Shown: positions 1-11,497 of the stretch, piece after piece
Numbering within the stretch: position 1 is the first letter of the stretch
Layout: every line of letters begins with the position of its first letter
Source of the DNA: Mesostigma viride
Lineage: Eukaryota; Streptophyta; Mesostigmatophyceae; Mesostigmatales; Mesostigmataceae
Direction of reading: 5' to 3'
NCBI GenBank assembly: GCA_009746045.1
Contig: RPFO01000026.1
Location: 549,849 to 613,848 of the forward strand
Length of the DNA stretch: 64,000 bases
Translations under genes and position numbers: made by a program
Notes under the pieces: model-generated
Told to the model about the DNA's origin: nothing
Seen by the model: only the letters and a program-made list of their open reading frames with translations
The model's database searches: none

Positions 1-8
1 GGGGGGAC

Positions 9-924
9 GTGCAGCAGACAAGCTCATCTAGCAGTGAGGATAGTGAGGTTTCTCTCACCCCTACCTTTGAGCAATGGGAAGCAGCTAGGGCACGCAAGAG
101 GCAGGCACAGAGTCAGGGTGTGCAGGGGGGCATGGACATGTCATCTTCACCAACACATGTTGTGCAGGCACCTAACCCCCCAGTGCAGCCAGCCACGCGT
201 AGCAGGCCCTCACAGGTCTCACCTAGCATCCCAAACACTGCCAATGCTGCTACATCCCCAGGCAGGTCTTCTTCTCCCTCTCCCTCTTCACCATCTCAGG
301 ATTGGCCAGTCTATAACGAGCATAGGCCAATTGACAGGATTATGGTGAGGGGGCTGCCAGAGGGGTATACTAGGCAGCAGGGTGCTCAGCTTCTTCTCTC
401 TCTCAAGCTCGCTAGGGAGGAGCTGAATATCAAGAACTGGTTTGGGGCACTCATGCAGGGTGATTTCTTCCACCAATCCAATCCCTCCATCCAGCACTTG
501 GTATCCATATATCAGCAAAGGTATCCCAGGTGGCAGGACACACAGGGTAGGGAGCCATGGGAGAATTTTCTGCGTGATCTGCATGACCTGCTGTCTGCTC
601 CCACCACTGTTGACATGTACTCTGCGTTTAACTGGGTGAAAACTTATAAGGTAGAAACTCAGAACTATGTAGCAGAGATCAAGAAATGGGAACTTGCAGT
701 GAAGGCCCACCCCGAGGTTAGCAAGCTAGATCACAAGTGGCTTGTTCATTCCCTGCTCGAGAAGCTTAACCTTGATTGACAAACACAAGGAGCACCTGGC
801 GCACCTGGAGGTGCTCTGCCACAAGTGCCTGGGACCGCCTCACGGGGACCCCGCCAAGTGCACCAAGGAGCCGTGGCAGACTCCTCAATGTAAGTCCTCA
901 CACCCTCACACGTGTCATGATTAG
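9..924 (+). CDS. Gag-like polyprotein with zinc-knuckle-like tail, frame-changed
   Basis: The first 257 codons (9-779) have a low-complexity Ser/Pro-rich N-terminal third, then a helical Trp-rich region as expected for a nucleocapsid precursor. The frame stops at TGA 777-779. The +1 frame continues directly with a Cys/His cluster (CxxC, then His, then Cys, around 805-855) like a degenerate CCHC knuckle, and stops at TAG 922-924. The junction reads CTT-GAT-TGA, where a Leu-tRNA could slip from CUU to UUG, but a plain indel explains it equally well. After the TAG the same frame is open into pol. The start is not secure because the window begins here. The Gag role is inferred from position and composition. 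Confidence 0.6.
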
Positions 925-987
925 TCGTGTCCCCTACACCACCCAATATCCAGCTCCACTGCCCAGGCAGGGACACAGGATGGGAGG

Positions 988-3900
988 ATGTTGACAGGAT
1001 GTCAAGTTAATTCTGTTACCTCTCACTCTCCACCTTCATGCTCAGCTGTCAAGGCTGTAAGCAAGGTTGGCAAAGTGCTGAAGTATTACACAGAAACCTC
1101 TGACAGTGAACCCAGGTTCACCTCCTTGATACCCAAGGTGTCCAGGGTCATGACCCAAGCTCTTAGTAACATCAGTTATGAGGAGCTGGCATTGCAACTG
1201 CACTTACTGTATGGTCATGAGACATGTGCAGAGGTGGTAGCAGCTGCATTGGGAGGTACGGCACTCAGGAAGGCATGTCAGCTGATCAGAAAACACTGTC
1301 AGCACTGCCAAATGTATGCACCTAAACCACCCAAGTGGCATGTAGCTACACCACCTAAGTGCAAGGGCAGAGTGGTCGGGGATGTGTTCCATATTAAGGG
1401 ACAGCCCTATCTGGCTTTAAAGGACGCATGGTCCAGGTACACAGCAATAGAACCTCTCCCTGGTATGGACAAGTCTCAGTTGCACAGAGCTATATTAATA
1501 GCACAAGCCAGGTACTACCCAGTAGAAGCACTGCTGTTAGATCAGCAATTTAGTTGCCTTGCTGGGGCAGAGGGCTGTGAAGCTATAGACCTGGCTGGGC
1601 TAGAAGATCATGAGAGACAAGGTATCATTGAGAGGGCAATTAGGTCTATCAAAACCTTGGTAGCCAAAGAAGGTGAGAACCTGTTAGCTGACAGTGGGTC
1701 ATACGCTGATAGGGCACTGTGGGCTACTAAGATATGCCAGATACTCAATAGACGACCACTCCTGCAGACACCCTATGGTATTATCACACCAGATGGGTTA
1801 CAGGCTGGGATATACCCACCTGAGGTACTAGCTGTGTACAATGCACAGCGTGCCCACGCTGCCAGCAGATTGGCAGCCAAGGATGCCAAGCATCCACGCC
1901 CCTCCTTCAAGGAAGGGGACACAGTTCTCTTCTATAAGGAGTCAGGGCTAGGGAAGGTTGGGACATGGTTAGGCCCAGCCACTATCCTTAAGTTTTCCAG
2001 CACAGGCAAGACTGTGCATGTGAAACACAATGACACTGGGCATGTGCACAAGTGCTCACCTCACAGGATTAAATTGTATTACACTCCACTGTCAGACGTG
2101 GCAGAGGAGGAAGAGCTGATGGTCGACAGCTCAGTACAGTTGCCTGGTATATCTGGAGTACCCAGTGAGTGGTTGTTTGGAACACACACTGGTGAGTGTG
2201 ATAGCCACAACACATGTGCACCCCAGGTCACCCTCAGTGAGCCTAGCCAGCCACAGCAGGTTAGACCACCTGTCAATGAGGGCACTAACCAAGAAGGTGG
2301 TCAGCAAGACAGCACACCTTCAGCGGTACCAGCTCAACCCATACCTACCGTGTCCAAACATGGGCTAGCAGAAGCGGTCCGCATACTGCAAGCAGCGCAT
2401 AGAGCCAAAGCTCACACTGCTGCAGGGTCAGCCAAAGTGAGTAGGGCAGGTCACAGCGACAACAATCCAGCTCTAGTCGCGGTTGACACCCAAGCTCAGG
2501 TTAGCATCATCAGTGCATTGGCTGTACCACACCTAGAGTTAGAGCCTTCCCCTTGGCAACGGGTGGCTGATTTCTCTGGGCAGGCTAGCTTGACTGTTAA
2601 AGGTCAGGTTACCTTAAACATTCTTGGTATCCCCACACCTTTTCAGGTACTGGAAGGATACACAGGAAATGCTTTGTTGGGTGATCCATTTATTTCTTAC
2701 CCAGGTGTCACCATCTCTTGTGATAGGCTTGAGGTACAGGGCCTGGGTGGGGTGTCACTTGATCATTTTCAGGTACCACTCCAGACTTTGGTTGACACAC
2801 AGCCAGCCACTGTCAAATTTGTTGCACCTAAGTATGCACCTGGGCACGAGCCACGTGTGGCAGATTTGGTGCACAGTCAGAAACTGCACCCCAAAGCATT
2901 TGGATTGGGAAAGTATGATGTTGCAAAAATGTCTCCCCTCTCCTATGAACAGATTGTCCAGGACTGTCAAACTCAGGAAGGTTTCACTAAGTGGGTTGAA
3001 GCTTTTAGAAAGGCTATGGATGAATGGGTGGTTCCAGATCCACGTAGTCCCACCCACACACCTCCAGTCACTCCCTTAGAGCGTAAGCCCAACGGGAGCA
3101 AGCACCTAAGACTTAAGTTCGTGTGCAAGCACAAGCAAGCAGCAGATGGCTCTGTCATTTTCCATGCTAGGCCTTGTGTGACTGAGTTTAAGGGATCCAC
3201 TGATTTGACAGAGGCAGATCTGTATACACCTGGCATTCAGCAAACTTCTCTTAAAATTTTGTTGTCTGTTTTTCTAGGGCACATCAATCAAGGTGATGAT
3301 TATGTGTGCAAAGCCACTGACATTAAACGTGCATTTCTGAAAGGCTCACCTGAAATAGCTGAGCAAGTTTGGCATGGGAAGGTGTATGTGGTCAACACAC
3401 CTCAGGTGTGGTCTAAGGATATCCCACAACCATTTCTGAAAGCCAACATAGGAGTGGAAGGTCTGCAATCTGCTCCTAGAATTTTCAGAATGTCAGCTCA
3501 AGCTGTGTTTGAGAAGCTAGGTGCTCGGTATGATGACATAGACCCTTGCTTCTTTGTTGTCCCTCACCCTCATGGCATGATCATGTTTGTGTGGCATGGG
3601 GATGATCAGCTTATTGCTGGGCCTAGGCAGGCTGTGGATGATTTTATTGCCAACGTGTCTAAGTCTTTTGAGATTGGCAAGCAGCTAGAGCTGGGCACCA
3701 TTGCTATTAAGTTCTGTGGCACAATGTTGCAGCTTCAGAAGCAAGCAGATCAGTGGGTCTGTGCAATGTACTCTCCATCAGATTACATGCACAGTTGTAA
3801 GGAGGTGCTGCAGACTAAAATCAAACCTTGTGACTGTCCCACCATTAGGGGCAAGCTGGGGTGGTTGTGTTCTACTTGTGCACCACACCTAGCAGTAGTC

Positions 3901-4532
3901 AGCAGGGTTGATGATGCAGTTCTTATGCAGGTAGGCCACAAGGCTATCAACAAGCTCCTGCAGGCTGGTCCACCCCTTATCTTGCATTCCCTGGAACTCT
4001 TTAAGCCCATTCACATTCAGGCTATAATGGACAGTTCCATGGAATCACGGCAGATTACTCAACTGCAGGCTAGGGAGGCTGGCTTATTTTTTGTACAAAA
4101 TGCTGACAACCCATGTCACTCATCTCATGGTATAGCAGGCTACATAGGCGTAAAGCTGTTAGTAGCAATGCTGCTGAGTGCAGGGCAGTTGTGTCAGCTG
4201 TGCTACATGCCAGGTATCTCAATCATGTCCTGGTTTGGTTACAGAAGCAAGCAGGCAGTCAGGCTGGGGTGGTGGCTCACTTGCACACCGACAGTCAATC
4301 TCTCCTCAGTTTCCTTGACAACCCTTATGCTGTGCATACTGATTTGGACTGGGTGATCCTGAAACAGGAGTGCACCTACTGGGAGTCTACCAATCATGTG
4401 CCGGACAAGGCCAACGCCGCGGATGCGTTGACCAAGGTGCCCCAGCTAGCACCTGAGCAGTACCAACTGCTCTATCACATGATGAACCCCTACGGCAAGC
4501 AGGCCAGCCTGCCCCCGCCGGTAGACACCTAG
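988..4532 (+). CDS. Pol polyprotein: integrase, retropepsin-like, copia RT, RNase H (one frameshift)
   Basis: The domains, in order, with residues counted from ATG 988. The integrase zinc site has H72, H76, C104 and C107. The integrase catalytic triad is D132, D185, E215, with only 29 residues between the last two, followed by a GPxxI-like C-terminal module. A retropepsin-like domain follows, with active-site triplet D500-T-Q instead of D-T-G and a second-half LLGDPF motif near 562. The copia-type RT (RVT_2) has DIKRAF near 778 and HGDD at 3595-3606 where copia has YVDD. The RNase H core starts in this frame (MDSSMESRQ) and resumes one frame later near 4113 (ISWYSRLHRR, HTDSQS, ADALTK), ending at 4532. 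The frame is open from 925, just after the gag stop. Canonical Ty1/copia order is PR-INT-RT-RH, so PR after INT is unusual. The frameshift implies a pseudogene or a sequence error. Confidence 0.85.
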
Positions 4533-5553
4533 TCCACCCCTCCCCAGGGAGGGTGGCTAGTCTCCCCACCCCTACTATGGGGCAACCCCTGTCAGGGGGT
4601 AGGGGTACCCAGACCCAGGCCCAGGCCACGGGGTGTCTTATCATCAGCACTAGCTCCTGGGGAGGAGCTGAACCTGTATGCCTTGTAAGCCCTGTTTTAT
4701 GGTGAATAAATGGAGTCTCTTTGACCTCGTCTCTCTCATGAATTTCGTTAGCTCGTCTCTTGGGAGGTGAGCTGTCAATCCTTCACAAGTGTGTCATTGT
4801 GTCAGTCATGGTGACAGTACTTGTACATGGCATTGTTATGTGGCTGGGTCATGTTCATGGTTACCTTGTACATGTGCATGTGCATGTGCATGTAACGTGT
4901 GACAGTCTTAGTCCTGTGACCGTGCCTGTTGTGTCTTATGCCGCCATCTGGTCCCAGGACCTGTGGTAGGGTGATGGGCAGTCCACCCATTCGCCATGTG
5001 CAAATCAAGTGGAGAACCAGTTCCCCCTTGTCAGTTGCCTGTGCTTACCACCATGTGGCACTCACAGGTATCTGGCTGCTCTGGCCCAGGTCAGCAGTGG
5101 CAAAACATCAGGTCCTAAGCACCTGGGGAAGACCTCTGGTTTCACTAGAGTCATCCCATTGGTTTTTGGGAAGTGGATGTTGCATGGGGTTCCATCCACA
5201 AGTGGCAATCAAGCCCCCCTTTTTCTACCATCTGCAGTGACAGATGCCAGGGAAATGACGACAATTCGCTCCTTCAAAGATGGAAACTGGGCACTCCTTA
5301 TATGCTGTGACATGTGACTTGCATGACGTCCTGTGTGACGAATGGCCGCAGTACCTCATTTATGTTTTCCCCACTATTGAGGGGGAGGAACCCCCGTAGT
5401 GCTTGGCAGGGTTAAATCAGCAGTCAGCATCAGTATAGTCCGTTTCTGGGGCCCTTCTCTAATCCAGTTGTGACTGTATGGGCTCTGGTTGCCTTGCAAC
5501 GGTTGGTAGGTCAGACTTGGAGCATGTTCCAATCTGAAAGAAAACATAATGGG
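4533..5553 (+). other. Retrotransposon 3' untranslated region with polypurine tract
   Basis: No convincing gene is present between the pol stop and the probable LTR. An AATAAA lies near 4704 and a TGCATG-rich stretch near 4875-4893. Bases 5536-5553 (GAAAGAAAACATAATGGG) lie directly before an AGTT terminus. The tract resembles the polypurine tract of the complete sister element, where the minus strand reads AAGAAAAGAAGGGATTGG before AGTT. It would prime plus-strand DNA synthesis. Confidence 0.5.
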
Positions 5554-6143
5554 AGTTAGCTGAGATACCTCGAGGCTGACTTGTGGCCGGAGCCACACAG
5601 GGGAACATACAGTGTGACCGGAGTTATTCTGGCGGAGACAGAATAACGGTGCCGAGCGCCGGTTGTGGCGCGACGCACACACGTGTACGCAAGTTACGTA
5701 GCTAGCAACTAGTCTAGTGGACGTTGTGCGTAGTAACGTTGCTCCAGGTCTAGAAGCCTCTAGAACCTGGACACGTGGCGGACAAGTGAGCGTAGTCCAG
5801 TTGTCCTAGGGATCTCGTGTGAGTGATGTGTCCACGACATATAATGTGTGCCCACATATGGAGTGAATAATGACAAGGAACGCCCGATCCCTGGCGTTGC
5901 TGCAGCCATCATTCTCACACTGAGTCCCCAACGTCTCCGACGTACATATATATATCTAACTATGCAGTGGGCCAGGTTTGGGATCGCCACCTTGCATGTA
6001 TGCCCTGGAACACACCCGATAGAGGTGGGCCACGGGGGCCATTCTGACATCCAAAATCACACATCCCAACCCCAAACCCTAACCTATTTTAAACCCTAAG
6101 CACAGCCCGGCCCTTATGCATGTACATGTCCACGGTACTAACT
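5554..6143 (+). repeat. Probable 3' LTR of the left-edge retrotransposon
   Basis: The segment starts AGTTAG after a polypurine tract and ends CTAACT, giving 6-bp inverted ends. These match the AGTT...AACT termini proven for the 617-bp LTRs at 9931 and 18582. A TATATATA stretch at about 5945 could be its promoter. The 590-bp length is close to that of the sister LTR. The partner LTR is outside the window, so the right boundary is an inference; other AACT positions (5710, 5960) are possible. Confidence 0.45.
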
Positions 6144-7072
6144 CGGCTGGAAGCTTGCGTTGCACATGAAAATAGCAGCAGGCTGGTAATAATCCTTACA
6201 TTTCAGCAGCAACCATTTGTCAGCATCTAGGATATGGCGGGCGTTGACGCTTCTCATCAGGTCCCCAATCATGCCGTGATCCCTCTCAAACGCATGGCCG
6301 TCCATATCCCAGAGCCTGCCCACGTCCTTGGTCTGGTGCGCCACATGGAGCCCCATATGACAGTTGGCTGTGGCAGCGTTGTGGCCTCGCTCGTTTGCAG
6401 TCTTCCCCCTCTGTGCAACCACGCCAGCATTGGCGTACTTTCCACGAGGCCATAGGGCATTGAAACGTTTCAGGAACTGGCGATACACCTTGTCGGCATT
6501 GTCAGCATGCGTCGGGGAAGTGTACTCGCTCAGTACCATCTCCGTCCACTGCGATGAAAGCAAACATGAGCAGCATTACATTGAAAGCACGTTTCCAGCC
6601 AGTCACGTTTACAATGCGATTATCATATATATTTTTGACTCATGGGGCTTGTAGATAAAAACCTAAAACAGCTCACACATCATGAAGTGACATGTCTATG
6701 CAAGTGCACATGATGTAGCATACGGGGAATGTTAGGTTGGCAAGGTCTTACCACGCAAAGGTCCCGCACCATTTGAGCAGTGCCTCGAACGCGCTGGGGA
6801 GGCCGTGCGTTAGGTTCTTTGGCAGACTCCCGCACTCGAAGAATCCATTCCATGGCATGTGGTACCATCGGCAGGCACTGCAGGAACTGCATGGCCTTGA
6901 AGAAAGGGTATCGGGTGAACGGGTTCTTGGGCAATGCGGCCCTTCCGCTGGTGGTGGGCCACGCTCTCGCATATGCATCACATTCCCGGATCTCATCGGA
7001 TTTCAGGAGCCGGGTGCAGATGAAAATGAACACGGTTTTGATGATCCCCAAGCACAGCAAGTGAAAGATCTC

Positions 7073-7606
7073 TGTCAGAATGTAAGACAGGTGGCAGGCT
7101 TAAAGATCGAATAATGCTTTACTGATTTTATATATTGACTTTGAGTCGGCGTACAAACGGGTAGCCATGACAATTGCAGGGGCAACATTAAGTGGAAAAA
7201 CACACTGTCGCAGTATCCGTCGATCTGGAAATAATCTACGGTATAAGTTAAAGTGCATCCAGCCGCCACACACAAGTGGGTGGCTTACACCAACACTAAA
7301 ATGATGCGTCAGATCACTAGTATGCAAGTACAAGGACATTGCGCCTCCAGGGCAGCACTTAGTGAACATAGGGTCGGCGCGTAGCGCGGAGCCAGGCAAA
7401 TTTTGTCAGACGGCTACAGTACCACTGGCTACAGTACCACTGGTTACAGTACCACTAGGGTACGGATGTCAGCTAGCTAATATATTTAGCTAACTAATAT
7501 ATTTAGTAGAATGTAGAAGAAAGTAGTCATATAAGTTCCGGTATACCCGAAACTAGCACACTCAATAAAAAAAAAACTGTCAGGCATATTGGGGCATATC
7601 CTGACA
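7073..7606 (-). repeat. 3' LTR of gag-only element (534 bp)
   Basis: Direct repeat of 9382-9915 with no difference seen by eye. It begins TGTCAG and ends CTGACA. It contains three tandem copies of a GGYTACAGTACCACT motif near 7410-7456 and an A-run near 7568-7576. Confidence 0.92.
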
Positions 7607-7614
7607 CCCCCCTT
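7607..7614 (-). promoter_or_regulatory. Polypurine tract of gag-only element
   Basis: The minus strand reads AAGGGGGG immediately before the TGTCAG start of the 3' LTR, the expected site for plus-strand priming. Confidence 0.65.
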
Positions 7615-8173
7615 GCATACAATGTGCCTGTTCCCCCCTTGCTCAGAGAAACCTATAGCTAGTGAGGGTATAGCCGGGTACACTCCCATGGCACCCCCCT
7701 TACACGGCTATCTGGTTGGAGCTGAGAGGAGACTTGATGACTGTAGCCCCCAGGTGTCCCTGGGAGTGCGCCACAGTGGCTGTCGCTTGGAGAATGCTGG
7801 TGACCCTAGAAAAAACTTGGTTGTGGCTGCTGTTGCTGGTAAAATGCTGGGACCCTGGAAAGACATCCGGTGGCCCCCAGGTGTCCCTGGGAGTGCGCCA
7901 CAGGAGAAAAGAACACAGGTTGACTGGTTGATGCTGGTACTGCAGTACTGGTCACTGCTGGCTGCTGGCATGAAGACCTGCACCTGGCACGTCTGGCAGG
8001 GTGGGCGACTAGCCGCTAGCAATGCAGGAGGGCCAGAGGACGGGTTGGGGGGGCTGGCTGCTGTCGCCTGCTGCAGTGCAGGTTGAAAAGCTCCAGGGCC
8101 CACGTCTGGTGCTAGCTGGGCCCAGCTGGCTGCTACCCCTTGTGCCCTGTCCCGGGGGAGCTGGATAAGGCGT

Positions 8174-9067
8174 TTAGAAGCAGAAACCGGGGGGGAGGTC
8201 GTGGGCCTCGTGGGAGGGCGCCGGTGGGGTGTCGGTGGTGTGGTGGGCGGCGGGCCCGCCGGTGTTGCCGCGAGTGTTCCGTAGGTGAGGATACTTCCAC
8301 CAGCAGGTGGGCTCCTGATGAGAGGTGCGACCGCAGTGGGTGCAGCTGGGCCGCTGGGTCCCGCCATTGTGACCGCCACGCCCCCTGCCACGGCCGGTGC
8401 CACGGCCACCGCGTCCAGAGTGGGAGGTATGATACACCCCGGTGGCCTCCGCGGAATCTTTGTTACCGTGCACAAGGTCCCAGGCCTTAAGAAGTGCCGC
8501 CTTAGTTTCCTGTAGGGTGATACCGTCCCCAAGGTTCAATTGGGCAAGGGACGGAAGCAACTCCTCGGTCACGCCGGCGAGCAGATTCTCGGCCAGATCC
8601 TCGGGTGCCATTTTGGCGCCGGTGGCAATCAGGTCGTTATAAGTTAATTCCCCGTCGGTTATATATTGCCGCATTGTAACGCCGGGTTCCAGCTTCATTC
8701 GATTTAGCTTGCGGCGTAGTGCTCGCCGGTTGCTCATCTGCAGCTTGAGATGCTCATATTCTTCACAGATGCGATGATATGCCACGCTGCCAGTTTTCTG
8801 AGTAACACTGTTTGCCACTTTGAGTGCCGGTCCAACGAGGCACTGACAAAGGGCCGCAAAAAGAATCAGGTCGCGTTCCTCATTGACCTCGGTGCCAAGC
8901 AGGACAGACAGCATCCCGAATGCTGTCACTACGGCCAGAAAAGGAATCTTGGTGTTATCCCACTTTACTGGGTCGAGGCCGTCGAACTGTGTAATATTTT
9001 TGCAGGCCTGTAGAATGTTGAGATCTTTTGTCGCTTTCGTAGCTGCTGCTGTCGCGGCTGCGGACAT
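8174..9067 (-). CDS. Copia-type Gag (UBN2-like) with CCHC zinc knuckle
   Basis: The 297-aa ORF starts at a real ATG (9067-9065). The N-terminal two thirds is helical and has the layout of copia gag/UBN2 domains: a repeated Leu/Met-rich segment, then a stretch around DLAENLLAGVTEELLPS like the DLV..IL.GLP motif. A Gly/Arg-rich linker follows, then one zinc knuckle (CTHCGRTSHQEPTC, C-X2-C-X4-H-X4-C) near residue 240. It would package the element's RNA into virus-like particles. It ends with a stop and no pol follows; 7615-8173 is non-coding and holds a 27-bp direct repeat (about 7747 and 7875). Intact reading frame and identical LTRs suggest the element may still be mobile if helped in trans. 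Confidence 0.85.
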   Translation of the reverse strand: MSAAATAAATKATKDLNILQACKNITQFDGLDPVKWDNTKIPFLAVVTAFGMLSVLLGTEVNEERDLILFAALCQCLVGPALKVANSVTQKTGSVAYHRICEEYEHLKLQMSNRRALRRKLNRMKLEPGVTMRQYITDGELTYNDLIATGAKMAPEDLAENLLAGVTEELLPSLAQLNLGDGITLQETKAALLKAWDLVHGNKDSAEATGVYHTSHSGRGGRGTGRGRGRGGHNGGTQRPSCTHCGRTSHQEPTCWWKYPHLRNTRGNTGGPAAHHTTDTPPAPSHEAHDLPPGFCF

Positions 9068-9365
9068 GATTGTCTCGGCAAGGTTAAAATCTGGTCACAA
9101 CCGAGTCTCGGCAAGGTGAAAATCTGGAGACAGCCGAGAAAGCCGGAGACGCTCAATCCGTAATGGTAAAGATTAAGACTAATATGCGACGATGGTTTAG
9201 AACAGCAAATACGAGGTAGAGACGATCGTCTAAATACTGGAGTTCTTGAATTTCGATACAGGGAAGCCCGTCTAGGATATGCACGACTGGCATAAAGTGC
9301 CGACGTCGGATTCAGGGAGTCAATTTGCCCGATAAATCGGACCAGTTTCAGCAATTTAGTAGGCC

Positions 9366-9381
9366 ACCCCGCTCGATACCA
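9366..9381 (-). promoter_or_regulatory. Primer-binding site of gag-only element
   Basis: The minus strand reads TGGTATCGAGCGGGGT directly after the LTR. It starts with the TGG complementary to tRNA CCA and resembles the initiator-Met PBS TGGTATCAGAGC common in copia elements, one base shorter. Confidence 0.7.
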
Positions 9382-9915
9382 TGTCAGAATGTAAGACAGG
9401 TGGCAGGCTTAAAGATCGAATAATGCTTTACTGATTTTATATATTGACTTTGAGTCGGCGTACAAACGGGTAGCCATGACAATTGCAGGGGCAACATTAA
9501 GTGGAAAAACACACTGTCGCAGTATCCGTCGATCTGGAAATAATCTACGGTATAAGTTAAAGTGCATCCAGCCGCCACACACAAGTGGGTGGCTTACACC
9601 AACACTAAAATGATGCGTCAGATCACTAGTATGCAAGTACAAGGACATTGCGCCTCCAGGGCAGCACTTAGTGAACATAGGGTCGGCGCGTAGCGCGGAG
9701 CCAGGCAAATTTTGTCAGACGGCTACAGTACCACTGGCTACAGTACCACTGGTTACAGTACCACTAGGGTACGGATGTCAGCTAGCTAATATATTTAGCT
9801 AACTAATATATTTAGTAGAATGTAGAAGAAAGTAGTCATATAAGTTCCGGTATACCCGAAACTAGCACACTCAATAAAAAAAAAACTGTCAGGCATATTG
9901 GGGCATATCCTGACA
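9382..9915 (-). repeat. 5' LTR of gag-only element (534 bp)
   Basis: Partner of 7073-7606, identical by eye. On the minus strand it is upstream of the primer-binding site and gag, so it would carry the promoter. It is followed on the plus side by TSD ATCTC at 9916-9920. Confidence 0.92.
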
Positions 9916-9930
9916 ATCTCAATGGGAAAC

Positions 9931-10547
9931 AGTTGTGAGGGTAAGAATGCCACGAATTCCGCCATGGTTCTTGCAGGAAGTTGCCTTTATTAACAATCAG
10001 GAAACACAGACGTAAGTCACGTCACTTCCAAGACTGCACGCAGCACAGGCGACAGGGTCGCAGTGCCAAGAGAACGTGCACGCAAGAACTGGCGTCCCGG
10101 TGTGACCAAGTCACTCATATAGCTTACTAGGGACGCGTCCAAGTATTCAGCTGCACTGTCACAGCTGAACTGTCAATCAATTGATTACACAGACTCTGGC
10201 ACGCCTTTGGCGCGCAGATCTATCAATTGTCCATACGGCTAGTCCTGTGGACCTATCCGTACACTAGTCAGCATCAATTGTCTCATAGGTCCTGGCGCGC
10301 TACAGCACGCCTACCTATCAATTGACCATCAAGTCCTGTACAAGTCCTGTCAACGTCCTGCGGACTATCAAAGTGACACTTGTACATCCTGTGTCCGTAC
10401 GCGCCCACAGTGGCGCGCCGGGTACTGTCGGCACAGCCTAGGAAACGTCATAACTTTTACGTTCCTTAACCAAATGAGGCGTTCAAGGTGCCGTTGGAAA
10501 GAGCGTAACAATCTCTATCCATCTAACGTAAATCCTTTACGTTAACT
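9931..10547 (-). repeat. 3' LTR of copia-like element (617 bp)
   Basis: Direct repeat of 18582-19198. It begins AGTTGTGAGG and ends CGTTAACT. The inner side on the minus strand carries the polypurine tract. Confidence 0.93.
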
Positions 10548-11497
10548 CCAATCCCTTCTTTTCTTTAGGGATCACATCCCCTGCCAGGGACCCTTGAAGT
10601 AGCTTGAAATGTCCTTCACTCCAGCTTGAAGCTTGAACAGATGTCTTTAATGGCCAATGCCATTCCCCCAGCCCTTTCTTTTAAGGAACTGGAAAAGAAA
10701 CAGATCTGCCACAGGGAAAACCATTCCATGAGAAATGGATAAAAACCTATGGAAGTGGCATTACAGAGTACCACCAGATATTAGAAGCACACAAAATTAA
10801 ATACATACAGGTTAATTCTATGAGGTCTTCTCCAGGAATTAATCCCATCACCTCGGTAGAGCCTCCAGTACAATGACCTTCTGGCGGTGAGTTACATTAA
10901 TCCCAGATACTAATCCCATAAAACCCAGTACATATTCAATATAAGTACAATAAATCCATGACAATTAAAATACCACTTGACAAAGTAAGGCGTATTACAA
11001 TAGTTTGCCTGTCATTCTCTCAACAGGGGTCTATTGGCGCCCGTCTTACGGCGCCCGTCTACTTGCCAGATGGTAAACTGCCACAGCAAACAAATGACAA
11101 AATGAAACACATAGGCAACAATTAAATCCTGCCCTGGGGAACTAGGGAAGTCTGAACAGGCAAACACCTGAACAGGCCAGCTTGTAGAAACATAATACCA
11201 GGGAATCGAACCCCGCCCTATAAACCCCAGAATAAAGGTTCCCAGACCATTGTGAGAAGTATGTACAAATATACATTTCTTTTAAAATAGAATACATGGT
11301 CTGTAATGGACCTGTCAACCTTGTGTAGTCAACAGCATGAACCCCAGCCAAAACCTGGCTGTATCCTGATTAAAATCAGAGTGAGTGTACCATGGTCCAT
11401 GAGCCTTAGTACAGACTAAAATACAGGTATTATGCCAGTCACAATGCTGACACTACCACACAATCTGCTCTCCAATGCCCTATAACCATGCACCAGC
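10548..11497 (-). other. 3' untranslated region and polypurine tract of copia-like element
   Basis: There is no convincing ORF in this 950-bp stretch between the RNase H stop and the LTR. Next to the LTR the minus strand reads AAGAAAAGAAGGGATTGG (10565-10548), a polypurine tract. Confidence 0.7.

Larger units (their letters stand above)
1..6143 (+). mobile_element. Copia-like LTR retrotransposon, 5' end outside window
   Basis: The window opens inside gag. Gag, a pol with INT, PR, RT and RNase H, about 1 kb of untranslated 3' sequence, a polypurine tract and a probable 3' LTR follow in order. It is a diverged relative of the complete element at 9931-19198: same pol domain order, same HGDD RT box, a similar distance from pol stop to the LTR (about 1.0 kb against 0.95 kb), and polypurine tracts of similar sequence before an AGTT terminus. 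Internal breaks (a gag frame change near 771-779, a stop at 922-924, a frame change near 4110) suggest it is inactive, although the first two could be recoding sites. The 6143 boundary is inferred, because the matching 5' LTR is not in the window. Confidence 0.8.
7073..9915 (-). mobile_element. Gag-only LTR retrotransposon (TR-GAG type)
   Basis: This is a complete 2,843-bp element with 534-bp terminal direct repeats, TGTCAG...CTGACA ends and a 5-bp target duplication ATCTC (7068-7072 and 9916-9920). The two LTRs look identical base for base, so insertion is recent. The minus-strand internal region has a primer-binding site, a gag gene and a polypurine tract, but no pol. This matches the TR-GAG class of non-autonomous LTR elements, which depend on another element for reverse transcriptase and integrase. 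It lies inside a coding exon of the transposase-like gene. Confidence 0.9.

Noticed and set aside
6062-6100. Telomere (CCCTAAA-like) repeats
   Set aside because: Two or three degenerate copies inside the probable LTR; not an array.
7708-8532. 274-codon minus ORF overlapping the gag-only element's gag
   Set aside because: Pro/Ala-rich shadow in another frame, no domain, partly over non-coding direct repeats.
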